Below are positions 1-8,549 of a stretch of 33,340 nucleotides of DNA, piece by piece (within the stretch, counting starts at the first letter, position 1; the number at the start of each line of letters is the position of its first letter). This DNA is from Rhodothermales bacterium (GTDB taxonomy: Bacteria; Bacteroidota; Rhodothermia; Rhodothermales; UBA10348): positions 1 through 33,340 of the forward strand of contig JAFMNH010000016.1 of NCBI GenBank assembly GCA_017859335.1. The letters run 5' to 3'. A program made the translations under genes and the position numbers. Under the pieces are notes generated by a model, which was given only the letters and a program-made list of their open reading frames with translations, was not told the origin of the DNA and did not search any database.

Positions 1-1009
1 ATGAGCCGTCTCCGAAAGCCCACAGGCACTGTCCATCAGCGCCAGTCAGATCGGCTTCAAAGCGTATGATGTCACCCGGAAATCCAGCATACGGGCTGTG
101 CGAGATGGTCGTGATTCGGGGCGGTTCGACCCGATCACGTACGTTGACGCGCGACTGCAGCACGATACGCTTTCGGGGTCCGCTTACACGTGCCACGACA
201 GTGTAGATACCCGCCTGGCGGTAGGTATGGCGAATGGCCTGACCCGTTGTCATGCGGCCGTCACCCAGCTCCCAGGATACATCATACAGGGAGGGGTCCA
301 GGGTCGTCTCGACGACAAAAACGTCCTCCTTGCCGGTATCGAGGAACCCGGGGACAGAGAGGGTGACTTCGCTCAGGGTATGCGTGCGGGCAGGTAGGGC
401 ATAACGCATACTGAAAAGCATGGCATGCAGTGCGTCAGCACCGCTGCCGGATGTAGCCTGGTCTGCAGCCCGATCCGGTAACACAGCCAATGTGCGGAGT
501 TGAACGCCGAGCCGGACCGGCCCGATCGGTCGGAAGATCCCCATGGAAAAGGAGGGGCCTGCGCCCTGTCGACGCAAGCCATTGATCTGTCCACGAACAG
601 ATCCAAGACCAAGTCCGACAAAGGGCTCCAAGCTGCCCAGGCGCCAGGGGTGATGGTGATATTCGATGGCCAGCGTCGAGCGTCGTGAGGTGCTGATGGC
701 GGGGTCGATGGGTGCGAGTCCGGATGCGGAAGTCAGGATGCCGGGGAAAACGCCTGTTGCCCATGACACAAGAATATCACCCTCGGAGGACCACCGGTAG
801 CCAACACCCAGGGCCATCCCCGGACCCATTCTGTCGGACAACCCCTTCAGTCCCGATTCGCCTTTCCAGGGCCTGTCCCCTTTGTACAGCACCGCGGTGC
901 TGGACCCTTCCACGAAGAAACGTTCCCGGGCCGATCGGGGGGACTCGGAAACAACCTGAGCGCGTGCATCAAGGCAGAGCAGAAACAGGAAGAAGGGAAG
1001 AAAGCGCAC
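1..1009 (-). CDS. Exported PKD-domain protein, partial (C-terminus beyond the left edge)
   Basis: An open minus-strand frame of 336 codons begins at a GTG (1009-1007) and runs off the window edge without a stop. The N-terminus is a clean signal peptide (short basic start, a hydrophobic run FLPFFLFLLCL, then ARAQ as probable cleavage site). Residues of roughly 20-210 look like an outer-membrane or surface beta-rich domain. After that comes a PKD-type fold with WELGDG followed by HTYRQAGIYTV, the typical strand and turn of PKD repeats, and a second repeat begins (FGDGS) as the sequence ends. The frame is closed upstream by TGA at 1084-1082; a second GTG at 1075 is possible but would put about 22 residues in front of the signal peptide. 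PKD repeats usually mediate binding at the cell surface or in the periplasm. The whole-protein function is unknown because the end is missing. Confidence 0.8.
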   Translation of the reverse strand, partial: MRFLPFFLFLLCLDARAQVVSESPRSARERFFVEGSSTAVLYKGDRPWKGESGLKGLSDRMGPGMALGVGYRWSSEGDILVSWATGVFPGILTSASGLAPIDPAISTSRRSTLAIEYHHHPWRLGSLEPFVGLGLGSVRGQINGLRRQGAGPSFSMGIFRPIGPVRLGVQLRTLAVLPDRAADQATSGSGADALHAMLFSMRYALPARTHTLSEVTLSVPGFLDTGKEDVFVVETTLDPSLYDVSWELGDGRMTTGQAIRHTYRQAGIYTVVARVSGPRKRIVLQSRVNVRDRVEPPRITTISHSPYAGFPGDIIRFEADLTGADGQCLWAFGDGS

Positions 1010-1131
1010 GGTATCGGGTGGATTCGCTGTCTGAGTCTGGAACGGGGACGTACTCCGCCCGAGAAAAGACGGCACACATGGTCATGATTACACGGTCATG
1101 GATCTCCGAAGGGTTCCAATACCATGCGTGC

Positions 1132-2298
1132 TTACGCCAGTAGAGGTAGCCACTGTTCCGCCACCCAGAACCCAAGAAACGTACCGACTGCATACCCCAG
1201 CGAGCCGATCAGGATGGATGGCAGTACCAGGTCTTCCCGTCCGAGACTTCGAGCCAAGGCCAGGGCTGACGTACCCCCACCAACATTGGCCTGCGAGGCA
1301 ATCGAGGCGATAACCGGGTTGACGCGGAAGATCCAGGCCAGACCATACACGAGCAGTCCATGCACGAGAACCGTGACGATCGTAAACACAAGCAGTGTGC
1401 TGCCGAGGCTGCCCAGGCCACGCATGGCACCCAGATCGCAGAAGGCACCGATGACGCACAGGAAGAGATAGACGGCGAACATTCCCATGACCTTCAGTCC
1501 TGGCAGGCGGGAAACACCGGGCACCTGAGCCAGCAGCAGGGCAGTACCTGTCAGGAAGAGTGCCGACGGGATGGCGGGGAAGAGTGCGGCTATCTGCTCC
1601 GAAAACCATACCGCGCCCAGACCGAGGGCCAGGACCACACCCACATCGAGTGGGTGCATGGTTTCGGTGTCCTCCTGCTCCCCCGTGCTGACCTCGCCGA
1701 TCATTCCACGCATGGTTTCGCCGGGACGCTTCGGCCACCAGCGATGGGCAGCCCGGGGCACGGCAATCGATACCACCATCCAGAGTGTTGTTACAATATT
1801 GTCGACAACGATGGACCCGCCGTAGAGCACACCTTCTTCCATGACACCATAATGCAGCCCCAGGGTATTGAAGTTGACGCTTCCGCCCGTGTAGGTGCCG
1901 ACAAACATGCCGCCAAGCGCGCTGTAGAGCGGGCCGATCGATTCGGGTCCATTCACGACCCACATGCCGGCAAACACACCCACGGCTGTGGCCAGGCTGC
2001 CAAGCAGGAACATCAGGATGATCGATCGGCCCGCCTTCATGATATCCCTCAAGTTGATGGGCAGAAGCAACCAGAATATGGCGAGGGGGGCTACCGTATC
2101 GAAAATGAACGTATAGGCTTTGATGGGCTCCGAAGACGAGGACCCAGTAGGCAGAAGCCCCACGTTGGCCAACAGGGCTGTGAACAGAATGACCAGGAGC
2201 GCCGTCCCGAAGTGCTTCAGGAACGTTTTCCGGACGAGATACTCGGTCAGGAATATGACGGCGCTGAGGACGCCGATGATGTAGGTCGCTTCCGTCAT
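1132..2298 (-). CDS. DUF819 family integral membrane protein
   Basis: This 388-residue protein is almost entirely hydrophobic, with about ten predicted membrane segments separated by short loops. The pattern of small residues in the segment containing GGMFVGTYTGGSVNF and, later, SQANVGGGTSALALA matches the DUF819 (YjcL-like) family of putative transporters, in which two inverted halves carry such glycine-rich re-entrant motifs. One soluble loop (around residues 180-215) is charged and separates the halves. The substrate of this family is not established. The ATG at 2298 is the first in the frame and gives a normal hydrophobic N-terminus. The gene is divergent from the MoeB-like gene and not in an obvious operon. 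Confidence 0.85.
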   Translation of the reverse strand: MTEATYIIGVLSAVIFLTEYLVRKTFLKHFGTALLVILFTALLANVGLLPTGSSSSEPIKAYTFIFDTVAPLAIFWLLLPINLRDIMKAGRSIILMFLLGSLATAVGVFAGMWVVNGPESIGPLYSALGGMFVGTYTGGSVNFNTLGLHYGVMEEGVLYGGSIVVDNIVTTLWMVVSIAVPRAAHRWWPKRPGETMRGMIGEVSTGEQEDTETMHPLDVGVVLALGLGAVWFSEQIAALFPAIPSALFLTGTALLLAQVPGVSRLPGLKVMGMFAVYLFLCVIGAFCDLGAMRGLGSLGSTLLVFTIVTVLVHGLLVYGLAWIFRVNPVIASIASQANVGGGTSALALARSLGREDLVLPSILIGSLGYAVGTFLGFWVAEQWLPLLA

Positions 2299-2442
2299 GG
2301 ATTGACAGGCATCGAAGACAGCAAGGTGGGGACCAATCTCCTGCGGTTTCGTTCAATCAGCTGAACCAGTCCCCCCGTGCGCATCAGGTGTTTCGGGGAC
2401 CGAAGTATCGCAAACAGAGCCCCTTTGTCCAAACCTGTCGCC

Positions 2443-3642
2443 ATGCTGCTGCCTGAGGAACGCTCCCGCTATGCTCGCCATTTGTTGTTGCCGCAACTCG
2501 GTGAAGCTGGTCAGGAGCGGCTGCGTGATGCATCCGTCCTCGTCGTAGGTGCGGGTGGTCTCGGTTCACCTTTGCTGTTGTACCTCGCTGCAGCGGGTGT
2601 GGGTCGCATCGGCATCATGGATGATGACACGGTCAGCCTGAGCAATCTGCAGCGGCAGGTCCTGTTCGGGACAGAAGATATCGGTGCTCCCAAAGCCCTC
2701 GTAGCAGCCGAGAAGCTGCAGCAAATCAATCCTCACGTCATCCTCGAGCCCATCGTTGAGCGCCTCACCCGTGAGAATGCGATCGACCGGATCGGCTTCT
2801 ATGACGCTGTTGCCGACGGCACGGACAACTTTGCCACCCGGTACTTGGTCAATGACGCATGTGTCCTGACCGGCCGGCCGTCCATCTATGGCTCCATTTA
2901 CCGTTTTGATGGGCAGGTATCGGTCTTCGGCCTGGAAGGTGGACCCTGCTATCGATGCCTGTTTCCGGAGCCCCCTCCTCCTGGAACAGTGCCTTCGTGC
3001 GCGGAGGGTGGCGTACTGGGCGTGTTACCCGGATTGGTCGGTACCTTGCAGGCTACCGAGGTCATCAAATGGATCACGGGGATGGGCGAGGTGCTCAAGG
3101 GCCGGCTCCTGATGGTCGACGCCCTGACCATGGAAATGCGCACGTTGCATGCCGAACGTGATCGGGATTGTCGAGTTTGTGGGGATTCGCCGGATATTGT
3201 GGAACTACAGGATTACGAGGCCTTTTGCGGGGTGCCTTCGGCCCTAGCAGACGGGACTTCTACGGTATCCGCTGCTCCCACTCGCCAGACCGACCCATCG
3301 CCCATGTTTTTTGGACCCCGTGTTCCCCAGATATCCGCTACGCAATTGAAGCATATGCGCGAGGCTGAAGAGGACTTTTTGCTCCTCGATGTACGCGATC
3401 CCAGCGAGCTGTCCATTGCTGATCTGGGAGGTCAGTGCGTACCCATGGATGAGCTTTCCGACCGCCTGCCCGAAGTGGCTCCGGACAAGGATGCCCGGAT
3501 CGTGGTCATGTGTCGCTCCGGTGCCAGGTCAGCCCATGTGGTTGCCTGGATGCTCAAGCAGGGGTATACGGATGTGCTCAATCTCGACAAAGGTATCATC
3601 GGATGGTCCCGGGATGTGGATCCGTCTGTACCGGTATACTGA
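2443..3642 (+). CDS. MoeB/ThiF-type E1-like adenylyltransferase fused to a rhodanese domain
   Basis: The enzyme should adenylate the C-terminal glycine of a ubiquitin-like sulfur carrier (MoaD or ThiS type) and may transfer sulfur to it through its rhodanese domain. Residues 1-250 are the E1 fold: nucleotide loop VVGAGGLGSP near residue 34, zinc ligands in CYRC (169, 172) and CRVC (243, 246), and the catalytic-loop cysteine at 186 in PSCAEGG. Residues about 300-399 are a rhodanese domain with active-site loop CRSGARS (Cys 357). I chose ATG 2443 because the family starts with a motif like LLPEERSRYARHLLL; an in-frame ATG at 2377 would add 22 residues that resemble nothing in the family. No sulfur-carrier gene lies next to it, so molybdopterin, thiamine or thiolation use cannot be decided from context. 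Confidence 0.9.
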   Translation: MLLPEERSRYARHLLLPQLGEAGQERLRDASVLVVGAGGLGSPLLLYLAAAGVGRIGIMDDDTVSLSNLQRQVLFGTEDIGAPKALVAAEKLQQINPHVILEPIVERLTRENAIDRIGFYDAVADGTDNFATRYLVNDACVLTGRPSIYGSIYRFDGQVSVFGLEGGPCYRCLFPEPPPPGTVPSCAEGGVLGVLPGLVGTLQATEVIKWITGMGEVLKGRLLMVDALTMEMRTLHAERDRDCRVCGDSPDIVELQDYEAFCGVPSALADGTSTVSAAPTRQTDPSPMFFGPRVPQISATQLKHMREAEEDFLLLDVRDPSELSIADLGGQCVPMDELSDRLPEVAPDKDARIVVMCRSGARSAHVVAWMLKQGYTDVLNLDKGIIGWSRDVDPSVPVY

Positions 3643-3697
3643 TCCGGAATCGCACGTACGGCCTGTCCCCTTCATGCATATCTCTGACGGTGCTCCC

Positions 3698-5923
3698 ATG
3701 CTCCAAGGTATCTTTCGCCTTGCGCTGCTCCTTACGATTCTGGCGGTCCCCGATGCATCTGCCCAACAGCCAATCAACCTGCCCCGTATGGCAGGATCAG
3801 TAGAACTGGATGGGTATGCGGATGAAGCGGCCTGGCGAGGCGTGGCGCCCCTAGACTTGACAATGTACGAGCCGATCTCGGGTGGGGTCGTGACCGAGCG
3901 AACGGAAATCAGGGTGGCCTACGACGACGATTTCATCTACGTGGCGGGCAGCATGTTCGACACGGAGCCGGAACAGATTCGCGCCAACACCCTCTATCGG
4001 GATCGGTATTCAGGCGATGACACCTTCGCCATCGTCCTGGATACATTCAATGACAATGAGAACGCGCTGTGGTTCTTCACCACGCCAACGGGTGTCCGCT
4101 TCGATTATGCGGTTTCGGATGATGCCGATGGCGGCGGTGGCGGAGGGATGGGAAGTGCCGTGAACAGGTCCTGGAATACGTTCTGGGACGTGGTCACGAA
4201 GGTCGATGAACGCGGCTGGTTTGCTGAAATGCGGATTCCGTTCTCCAGTCTGTCGTTCCAGGAAGTCGATGGCCGTGTGGATATGGGGATGATTGTGTAT
4301 CGCTACATCTCCCGAAAAGGCGAGCGCCATGTCTACCCGCCCATTCGCCCCAACTGGGACCTGGGCTTTGCCAAACCCTCCCAGGCTGCCAAAGTGCGCC
4401 TGGAAGGAATCCGGTCCCAGAAGCCACTGTACGTCACGCCCTATGTGACCGGTGGCAGCACGGGACTGCATACCCTCAACGAGTCGGGCACTGCGTACCG
4501 CTTCGACAGTGAGTTCACGCGACAGGCGGGCGTGGACTTCAAGTATGCGCTGACGAGCAACCTGACGCTCGATGCCACGATCAACACGGATTTTGCCCAG
4601 GTCGAGGCCGACGACCAGCAGGTCAACCTCTCCCGCTTTTCGCTTTTTTTCCCAGAAAAGAGACAGTTTTTCCAGGAGCGCTCGGCGCTTTTTGAATTCT
4701 CCACCGGGCGCCGGGACCGCCTCTTCCACAGCCGGCAGATCGGTATCAATGATGGTCAGACGGTACGCATTCTAGGGGGCGGGCGGCTGGTCGGTCGGGT
4801 CGGGGAGTGGGATATCGGCCTGATCAACATGCAGACTGAGGCGCAGGGCAACCTGCCGGCCGAGAATTTCGGGGTGCTCCGTGTGCGTCGGCGCGTGGTC
4901 AATGACCAGTCATACGCCGGGGTCATGGGCACCAGTCGCCTCGGCGATGACGGCTCCTGGAATGCTGCCTACGGCGCGGATGCCGTCATCAGACTGGGCG
5001 ATTTCGAGATCCTTGAAATGAAGTGGGCACAGACGCTTGATGATGCCCTCAGTGATGCGAATGGTGTGTCACTGACCGGTTCAGCCTACGGATCCGTACA
5101 GTTGCAGCGTCGGACCGACATCGGTTGGTCCTATCGCACGGGCGCTTCGTTCGCCGGGCGGGATTACCTGCCCGGGGTTGGCTTCGTTCAGCGTACCGAC
5201 TACTGGCAGTATTCCTGGGACGTCCAGTACGGGTGGTTGTCCCCGGATCAGGCCAAGCTGCGGACGCACGATGGTTCAACGTACGGGAGTGTCTACTTTC
5301 GCAACGCGGATGGATCGCTTGAATCCCTGCGCGCCGGAGGCAGCTGGGATTTTGCCTTCAAGTCCAGCGCCAGCGCTCGCATCAGTGCCAATTACCTGAT
5401 TGAAGATCTACTGGAGGAGGTGTCATTTCCCGGGGAGACTACGGTTCCTGCAGGGAGATACGGTTTCGTTGAGTCCCAGGCGCGATACGAGATGCCGGAG
5501 GGTTCGCTCTTTCGCGGGCAGGTCGATGTCCGGGCCGGCACATTCTACGACGGTACCCGATACGCGATCGGACTCGAGCCGACGTGGAACGTGAACCGGT
5601 TCATTGAACTGGCTGGAGACTACGAGTTCACCCGACTCGAATTTCCGGAAAGGGACCAACAGGCCAATATCCACCTGGTGGGTGTTCGCTCCCAGATCGG
5701 CCTCAACACGAAGTTGTCCCTGAACGCGTTCGTGCAGTACAACACGGCGGCCGACATCGTGGCATCGAACGTCCGGTTCCGCTACAACATGGCCGAGGGC
5801 AATGACCTTTGGGTGGTCTACACCGAGAACCTGAATACGGACCGTTTCCGTGACTCGCCAGCGCTTCCAGTATCCCGAAACCGTACGCTGTTGCTCAAAT
5901 ACACGCATACGTTCATCCGGTAA
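3698..5923 (+). CDS. DUF5916 outer-membrane protein with N-terminal CBM9-like domain
   Basis: The 741-residue protein begins with a signal peptide (LQGIFRLALLLTILAVPDASAQ). The next 200 residues have the carbohydrate-binding CBM9-like pattern (DGYADEAAW near the start, then alternating strands with RIPFSSL). The rest is rich in alternating hydrophobic and polar strands with aromatic girdles and ends in YTHTFIR, as expected for a beta-barrel inserted by the BAM machinery. This order is the DUF5916 architecture common in Bacteroidota and Rhodothermota. A glycine run (DADGGGGGGMGSAV, around residue 150) forms a flexible loop. The open frame extends back into the MoeB gene, but the signal peptide fixes the start at ATG 3698, 56 bp after the upstream stop; ATG 3674 is the only close alternative. 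Ligand and physiological role are unknown. Confidence 0.88.
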   Translation: MLQGIFRLALLLTILAVPDASAQQPINLPRMAGSVELDGYADEAAWRGVAPLDLTMYEPISGGVVTERTEIRVAYDDDFIYVAGSMFDTEPEQIRANTLYRDRYSGDDTFAIVLDTFNDNENALWFFTTPTGVRFDYAVSDDADGGGGGGMGSAVNRSWNTFWDVVTKVDERGWFAEMRIPFSSLSFQEVDGRVDMGMIVYRYISRKGERHVYPPIRPNWDLGFAKPSQAAKVRLEGIRSQKPLYVTPYVTGGSTGLHTLNESGTAYRFDSEFTRQAGVDFKYALTSNLTLDATINTDFAQVEADDQQVNLSRFSLFFPEKRQFFQERSALFEFSTGRRDRLFHSRQIGINDGQTVRILGGGRLVGRVGEWDIGLINMQTEAQGNLPAENFGVLRVRRRVVNDQSYAGVMGTSRLGDDGSWNAAYGADAVIRLGDFEILEMKWAQTLDDALSDANGVSLTGSAYGSVQLQRRTDIGWSYRTGASFAGRDYLPGVGFVQRTDYWQYSWDVQYGWLSPDQAKLRTHDGSTYGSVYFRNADGSLESLRAGGSWDFAFKSSASARISANYLIEDLLEEVSFPGETTVPAGRYGFVESQARYEMPEGSLFRGQVDVRAGTFYDGTRYAIGLEPTWNVNRFIELAGDYEFTRLEFPERDQQANIHLVGVRSQIGLNTKLSLNAFVQYNTAADIVASNVRFRYNMAEGNDLWVVYTENLNTDRFRDSPALPVSRNRTLLLKYTHTFIR

Positions 5924-6092
5924 TCGACACCCTCGTTGGCAGGTCGCCAAGAGCGTTCTCCGTATTCATACCGAGCATCAGATCGAGCAAGTCCGGCCGG
6001 ATCGAAAAATTACGGTGCTTAAACATGCCCCGCGTCTGGACAAGGTGCACGGGCTGTCAGACATCCCCTGTGCGCCGACGGTTATACCCATG

Positions 6093-6128
6093 AAAAAACC
6101 CCGGCTCTGTTTGTCAGAACCGGGGTTT
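6093..6128 (-). terminator. Rho-independent terminator after tRNA-Ala
   Basis: Read on the minus strand, AAACCCCGG and CCGGGGTTT form a 9-bp stem around a 15-nt loop, and the second arm runs into six U residues. It begins 8 bp past the tRNA 3' end, so it very likely ends the tRNA transcript. It may also stop read-through in the plus direction from the DUF5916 gene, though the U-tract on that side is shorter. Confidence 0.85.
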
Positions 6129-6135
6129 ACGCGTG

Positions 6136-6208
6136 TGGAGCTAAGCGGAGTCGAACCGCTGACCTCTTGAATGCCATTCAAGCGCTCTACCAGCTGAGCT
6201 ATAGCCCC
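6136..6208 (-). tRNA. tRNA-Ala, anticodon GGC
   Basis: The 73-nt sequence folds as a standard cloverleaf. The acceptor stem is GGGGCTA with TAGCTCC (one G-U pair), the D arm GCTC/GAGC, the anticodon arm CTTGA-ATGGCAT-TCAAG with anticodon GGC reading GCC/GCU alanine codons, and the T arm AGCGG-TTCGACT-CCGCT. The discriminator base is A. The 3' CCA is not encoded and must be added by the CCA-adding enzyme. The gene stands alone between the DUF5916 gene and mreD, with its own terminator. Confidence 0.96.
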
Positions 6209-6266
6209 TCGTGGTGCCGCGTCCCTGCAGCGGAGCGTCTGGGCGCCCGGGACACCAGCGAATCGC

Positions 6267-6296
6267 AAGATACGGCCTTGAACGCGCATCTGGCAA
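6267..6296 (-). promoter_or_regulatory. Candidate sigma70-like promoter for tRNA-Ala
   Basis: On the minus strand TTGCCA (6296-6291) and TATCTT (6272-6267) are separated by 18 bp and lie about 60 bp upstream of the tRNA 5' end, allowing a short leader. The boxes match the consensus at five of six and four of six positions. No other promoter-like pair is obvious in this gap. Confidence 0.4.
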
Positions 6297-6334
6297 TCAC
6301 AGGGTAACTGGTCAGAGCCCGATCCATCATCATT

Positions 6335-6823
6335 TCACGAGAAGATGCCGGGGTTGCGTGAGGTAAAGAGGGAGGTCATCGTGCCGATGAAGGCTGAATA
6401 CAGGGCGGACCCTATCCACAGACCGGTGACCAGGAACGCGTTGCGAGTGCCTGACTGCAATGCCAGGAGGGTCACGAAAATTCCGTTGTGTACCAAGGCC
6501 ACCACCAGGCTTCCCAAGAATGCCTGCCGAGGCAGGATGAGCAACGCCTCCCGCTCCGAACTTGGGAAAAGGCCCAGCGTGAAGCCTATGATGGTTTTGA
6601 CCAGCATGTGCAGCCCCCAGGTGTTGTAGACGGCATCCAGAAGGAAACCCAGCACAAAACCTCCGATGGCACCCCAATGGCGCCCCTTCCGAACACCCAA
6701 CCATGCCACGAACAAGAGGACGGCATCCGGATAGGTACCCCACAGCGTAATGCGCCCCAGGATGAGCCACTGTGCCGCGAAAATACCAAGGCCGGTCAGG
6801 AAGATGCGAAGAAAGGCAGGCAT
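6335..6823 (-). CDS. mreD: Rod shape-determining protein MreD
   Basis: MreD is a small inner-membrane protein of the elongasome that works with MreC, PBP2 and RodA to guide lateral wall synthesis. The 162-residue product has about five membrane segments and the family pattern: an N-terminal helix, then a segment ending in YPDAVLLFVAWLGVRKG, then GAIGGFVLGFLLDAV, which resembles the most conserved MreD stretch. The start at ATG 6823 (PAFLRIFLTGLG) gives the usual length; the frame stays open upstream to 7087, but that part is basic, low in hydrophobic residues and unlike the family. mreB and mreC are not beside it; upstream is a divergent DUF3098 gene and downstream the tRNA. Confidence 0.85.
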   Translation of the reverse strand: MPAFLRIFLTGLGIFAAQWLILGRITLWGTYPDAVLLFVAWLGVRKGRHWGAIGGFVLGFLLDAVYNTWGLHMLVKTIIGFTLGLFPSSEREALLILPRQAFLGSLVVALVHNGIFVTLLALQSGTRNAFLVTGLWIGSALYSAFIGTMTSLFTSRNPGIFS

Positions 6824-6995
6824 GGGGGCAATGGAACAGGGTAGCCTGTGCGTGGAGCCGAAAAGGTACGAAGGAGGGAGCGCTTTCCTTGCGATTCCGA
6901 ATGGAAACATCGTGTGGAACATGCCTTTATGCATCGGGTTCGGAGCCTCAGAAGACTCGCCCGGGGTCTCACCAATCCATTCCGAAGCACGCATC

Positions 6996-7277
6996 ATGGC
7001 AGAAGGGAGCAAGCGAAACGGACGCCGCCGTCGCCCTGCACGCGCACAAGGCAAGGGCCGACGCGTGATGGTTTTTGAGCGGCGCAATTACATGCTGCTT
7101 CTACTCGGACTGTTGCTGATCATCTCCGGATATGTCCTTATGCGGATGGAGAACGAGGTCGATGGCTTCGTTTCCCTGTACGTCGCCCCCCTGATGATCC
7201 TCGGAGGTTACCTCGAGATCATCTACGCCATTCTGTGGCGACCCAAGCAAAAACAGACAGCTGAAGCGGCTCAGTAA
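6996..7277 (+). CDS. Small DUF3098 membrane protein
   Basis: The 93-residue product has a very basic N-terminus (GSKRNGRRRRPARAQGKGRR) followed by two membrane helices: NYMLLLLGLLLIISGYVLM and VAPLMILGGYLEIIYAIL. The second half matches the DUF3098 pattern of small two-helix proteins seen throughout Bacteroidota, where genes of this type often sit near cell-division genes. Its function is unknown. ATG 6996 is preferred; ATG 7068 would leave only the DUF3098 core without the basic tail. The stop overlaps the converging stop of the DUF1343 gene by 7 bp. Confidence 0.75.
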   Translation: MAEGSKRNGRRRRPARAQGKGRRVMVFERRNYMLLLLGLLLIISGYVLMRMENEVDGFVSLYVAPLMILGGYLEIIYAILWRPKQKQTAEAAQ

Positions 7278-8539
7278 AGCAGGTAGGGGCGGCGCTGCGC
7301 TTCGAACGTGGCCATGTCCTCCTCCCAGCTCCATGCCCAGGCGTCACGATCCATGCCGCCCTTGATGCGCTCAAGGGTTTCCCCCGAACCGGAAAGCAAG
7401 GCCATCCAGCGTTCGCGGAAGAACGAGTCTTTCACGCTGTCCGGCGCCATCCGGTACATTCGCCCCACCAGATCCAAGCCTGTTGCTACCGCATCCACGG
7501 AGTCGGGGTCGGTGATGCTAATGTGCAAGGACCCCAGCTCCGTGTCCTTCCATTTGGGATTCGAGGCTGCGCCGGGAATACGTACGGGCGTCACATTACC
7601 CGCTTCGATACGCAGGCCGGGCGTTCCCCATTTCCGAAGGTCTGCGGCTAATGCATCGGCATCCAGCCACGGAGCACCTACGGTAAGGAACGGGGCTGGC
7701 GTGCCCCGTCCCTCGCTTGCCGTCGTGGCCTCGAAGAAACAGGTGCCGGGGTAGATCATGGCCGATTCGAACGAGGGCAGGTTCGGACTCGGGGCAATCC
7801 AGTGCAGCCCCGTCTCCGGCCAAAGCATGGCTCGTTCCCACCCATCCATTTCGACAACACGCAGATCCAGATTCTTCACGCCAGGTACCCAGTCCTTGCC
7901 CTGGATCATGCGAGCCAGTTCTCCGACGGTCAGTCCATGGCGAACGGGGATCGGATACTGGGAAACGAAGGAGACCAACGAGTCCGGGCGCAGATAACCC
8001 GCCATGCGTTCACCACCGAGAGGGTTGGGGCGGTCCAGTACGATGAACGGTACGCCGGCCTCGGCGGCCGACTGCATCGACAGCCCCATGGTGGATATGA
8101 ACGTGTAGAACCGCGCGCCGACGTCTTGGATGTCGAAAACAAGGGCGTCTAGGCCCACCATCATGTCTGGCGTAGGACGGCGGTTTTCGCCGTACAGGCT
8201 GTAGACCGGAACCCCCGTTGCGTCATCGATTCCATCAGCGATTTTCGCACCGGCGTCCTCGTCTCCGCGGATGCCGTGCTCCGGACCGAATAACGCTCCC
8301 AGCTCTACCTCGGGCGCCTCATGGATCCATTCAATGAGGTGCTTCTCGCCCGAGCGGGCAGTGTGATTGACCACGAGCCCCACTCGCATTCCATCAAGCG
8401 CATCGAATCCCGAGGCCACCAGGCGGTCAGCGCCGGTGGAAACGAGGGCGGGCGGGCGGTCGGCGGCATCTGAAGATGCGCCGTCCGCCCGCCCGCCAGG
8501 AAGAGTGCAGGCCGTGGCTGCCAGTAGCAGCACCGCCAT
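7271..8539 (-). CDS. namZ: DUF1343 lipoprotein, NamZ-like exo-beta-N-acetylmuramidase
   Basis: Members of DUF1343 include NamZ (YbbC), which removes terminal N-acetylmuramic acid from peptidoglycan fragments, so this product may take part in wall recycling. The family signature is clear: GLVVNHTARS, then FGPEHGIRGDEDAGA, YSLYGENRRPT, then LVFDIQDVGARFYTFISTM and LDRPNPLGG in the first 200 residues, and a second domain after that. The N-terminus (AVLLLAATAC) is hydrophobic and ends in a lipobox-like cysteine, suggesting attachment to a membrane, although it has no basic residue before the hydrophobic run. The frame is open to 8662 inside ndk; ATG 8539, 10 bp after the ndk stop, or GTG 8542 is more credible. 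Probably co-transcribed with ndk. Confidence 0.85.
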   Translation of the reverse strand: MAVLLLAATACTLPGGRADGASSDAADRPPALVSTGADRLVASGFDALDGMRVGLVVNHTARSGEKHLIEWIHEAPEVELGALFGPEHGIRGDEDAGAKIADGIDDATGVPVYSLYGENRRPTPDMMVGLDALVFDIQDVGARFYTFISTMGLSMQSAAEAGVPFIVLDRPNPLGGERMAGYLRPDSLVSFVSQYPIPVRHGLTVGELARMIQGKDWVPGVKNLDLRVVEMDGWERAMLWPETGLHWIAPSPNLPSFESAMIYPGTCFFEATTASEGRGTPAPFLTVGAPWLDADALAADLRKWGTPGLRIEAGNVTPVRIPGAASNPKWKDTELGSLHISITDPDSVDAVATGLDLVGRMYRMAPDSVKDSFFRERWMALLSGSGETLERIKGGMDRDAWAWSWEEDMATFEAQRRPYLLY

Positions 8540-8549
8540 CACACACAGC

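Noticed and set aside
1088-2356. 422-codon minus-strand frame overlapping the DUF819 gene
   Set aside because: It is a shadow in another frame; the 388-residue membrane protein has clear family motifs and the shadow has none.
1360-2364. 334-codon plus-strand frame opposite the DUF819 gene
   Set aside because: It is rich in His, Gln and Gly and has no domain. It is the antisense of a membrane protein gene.
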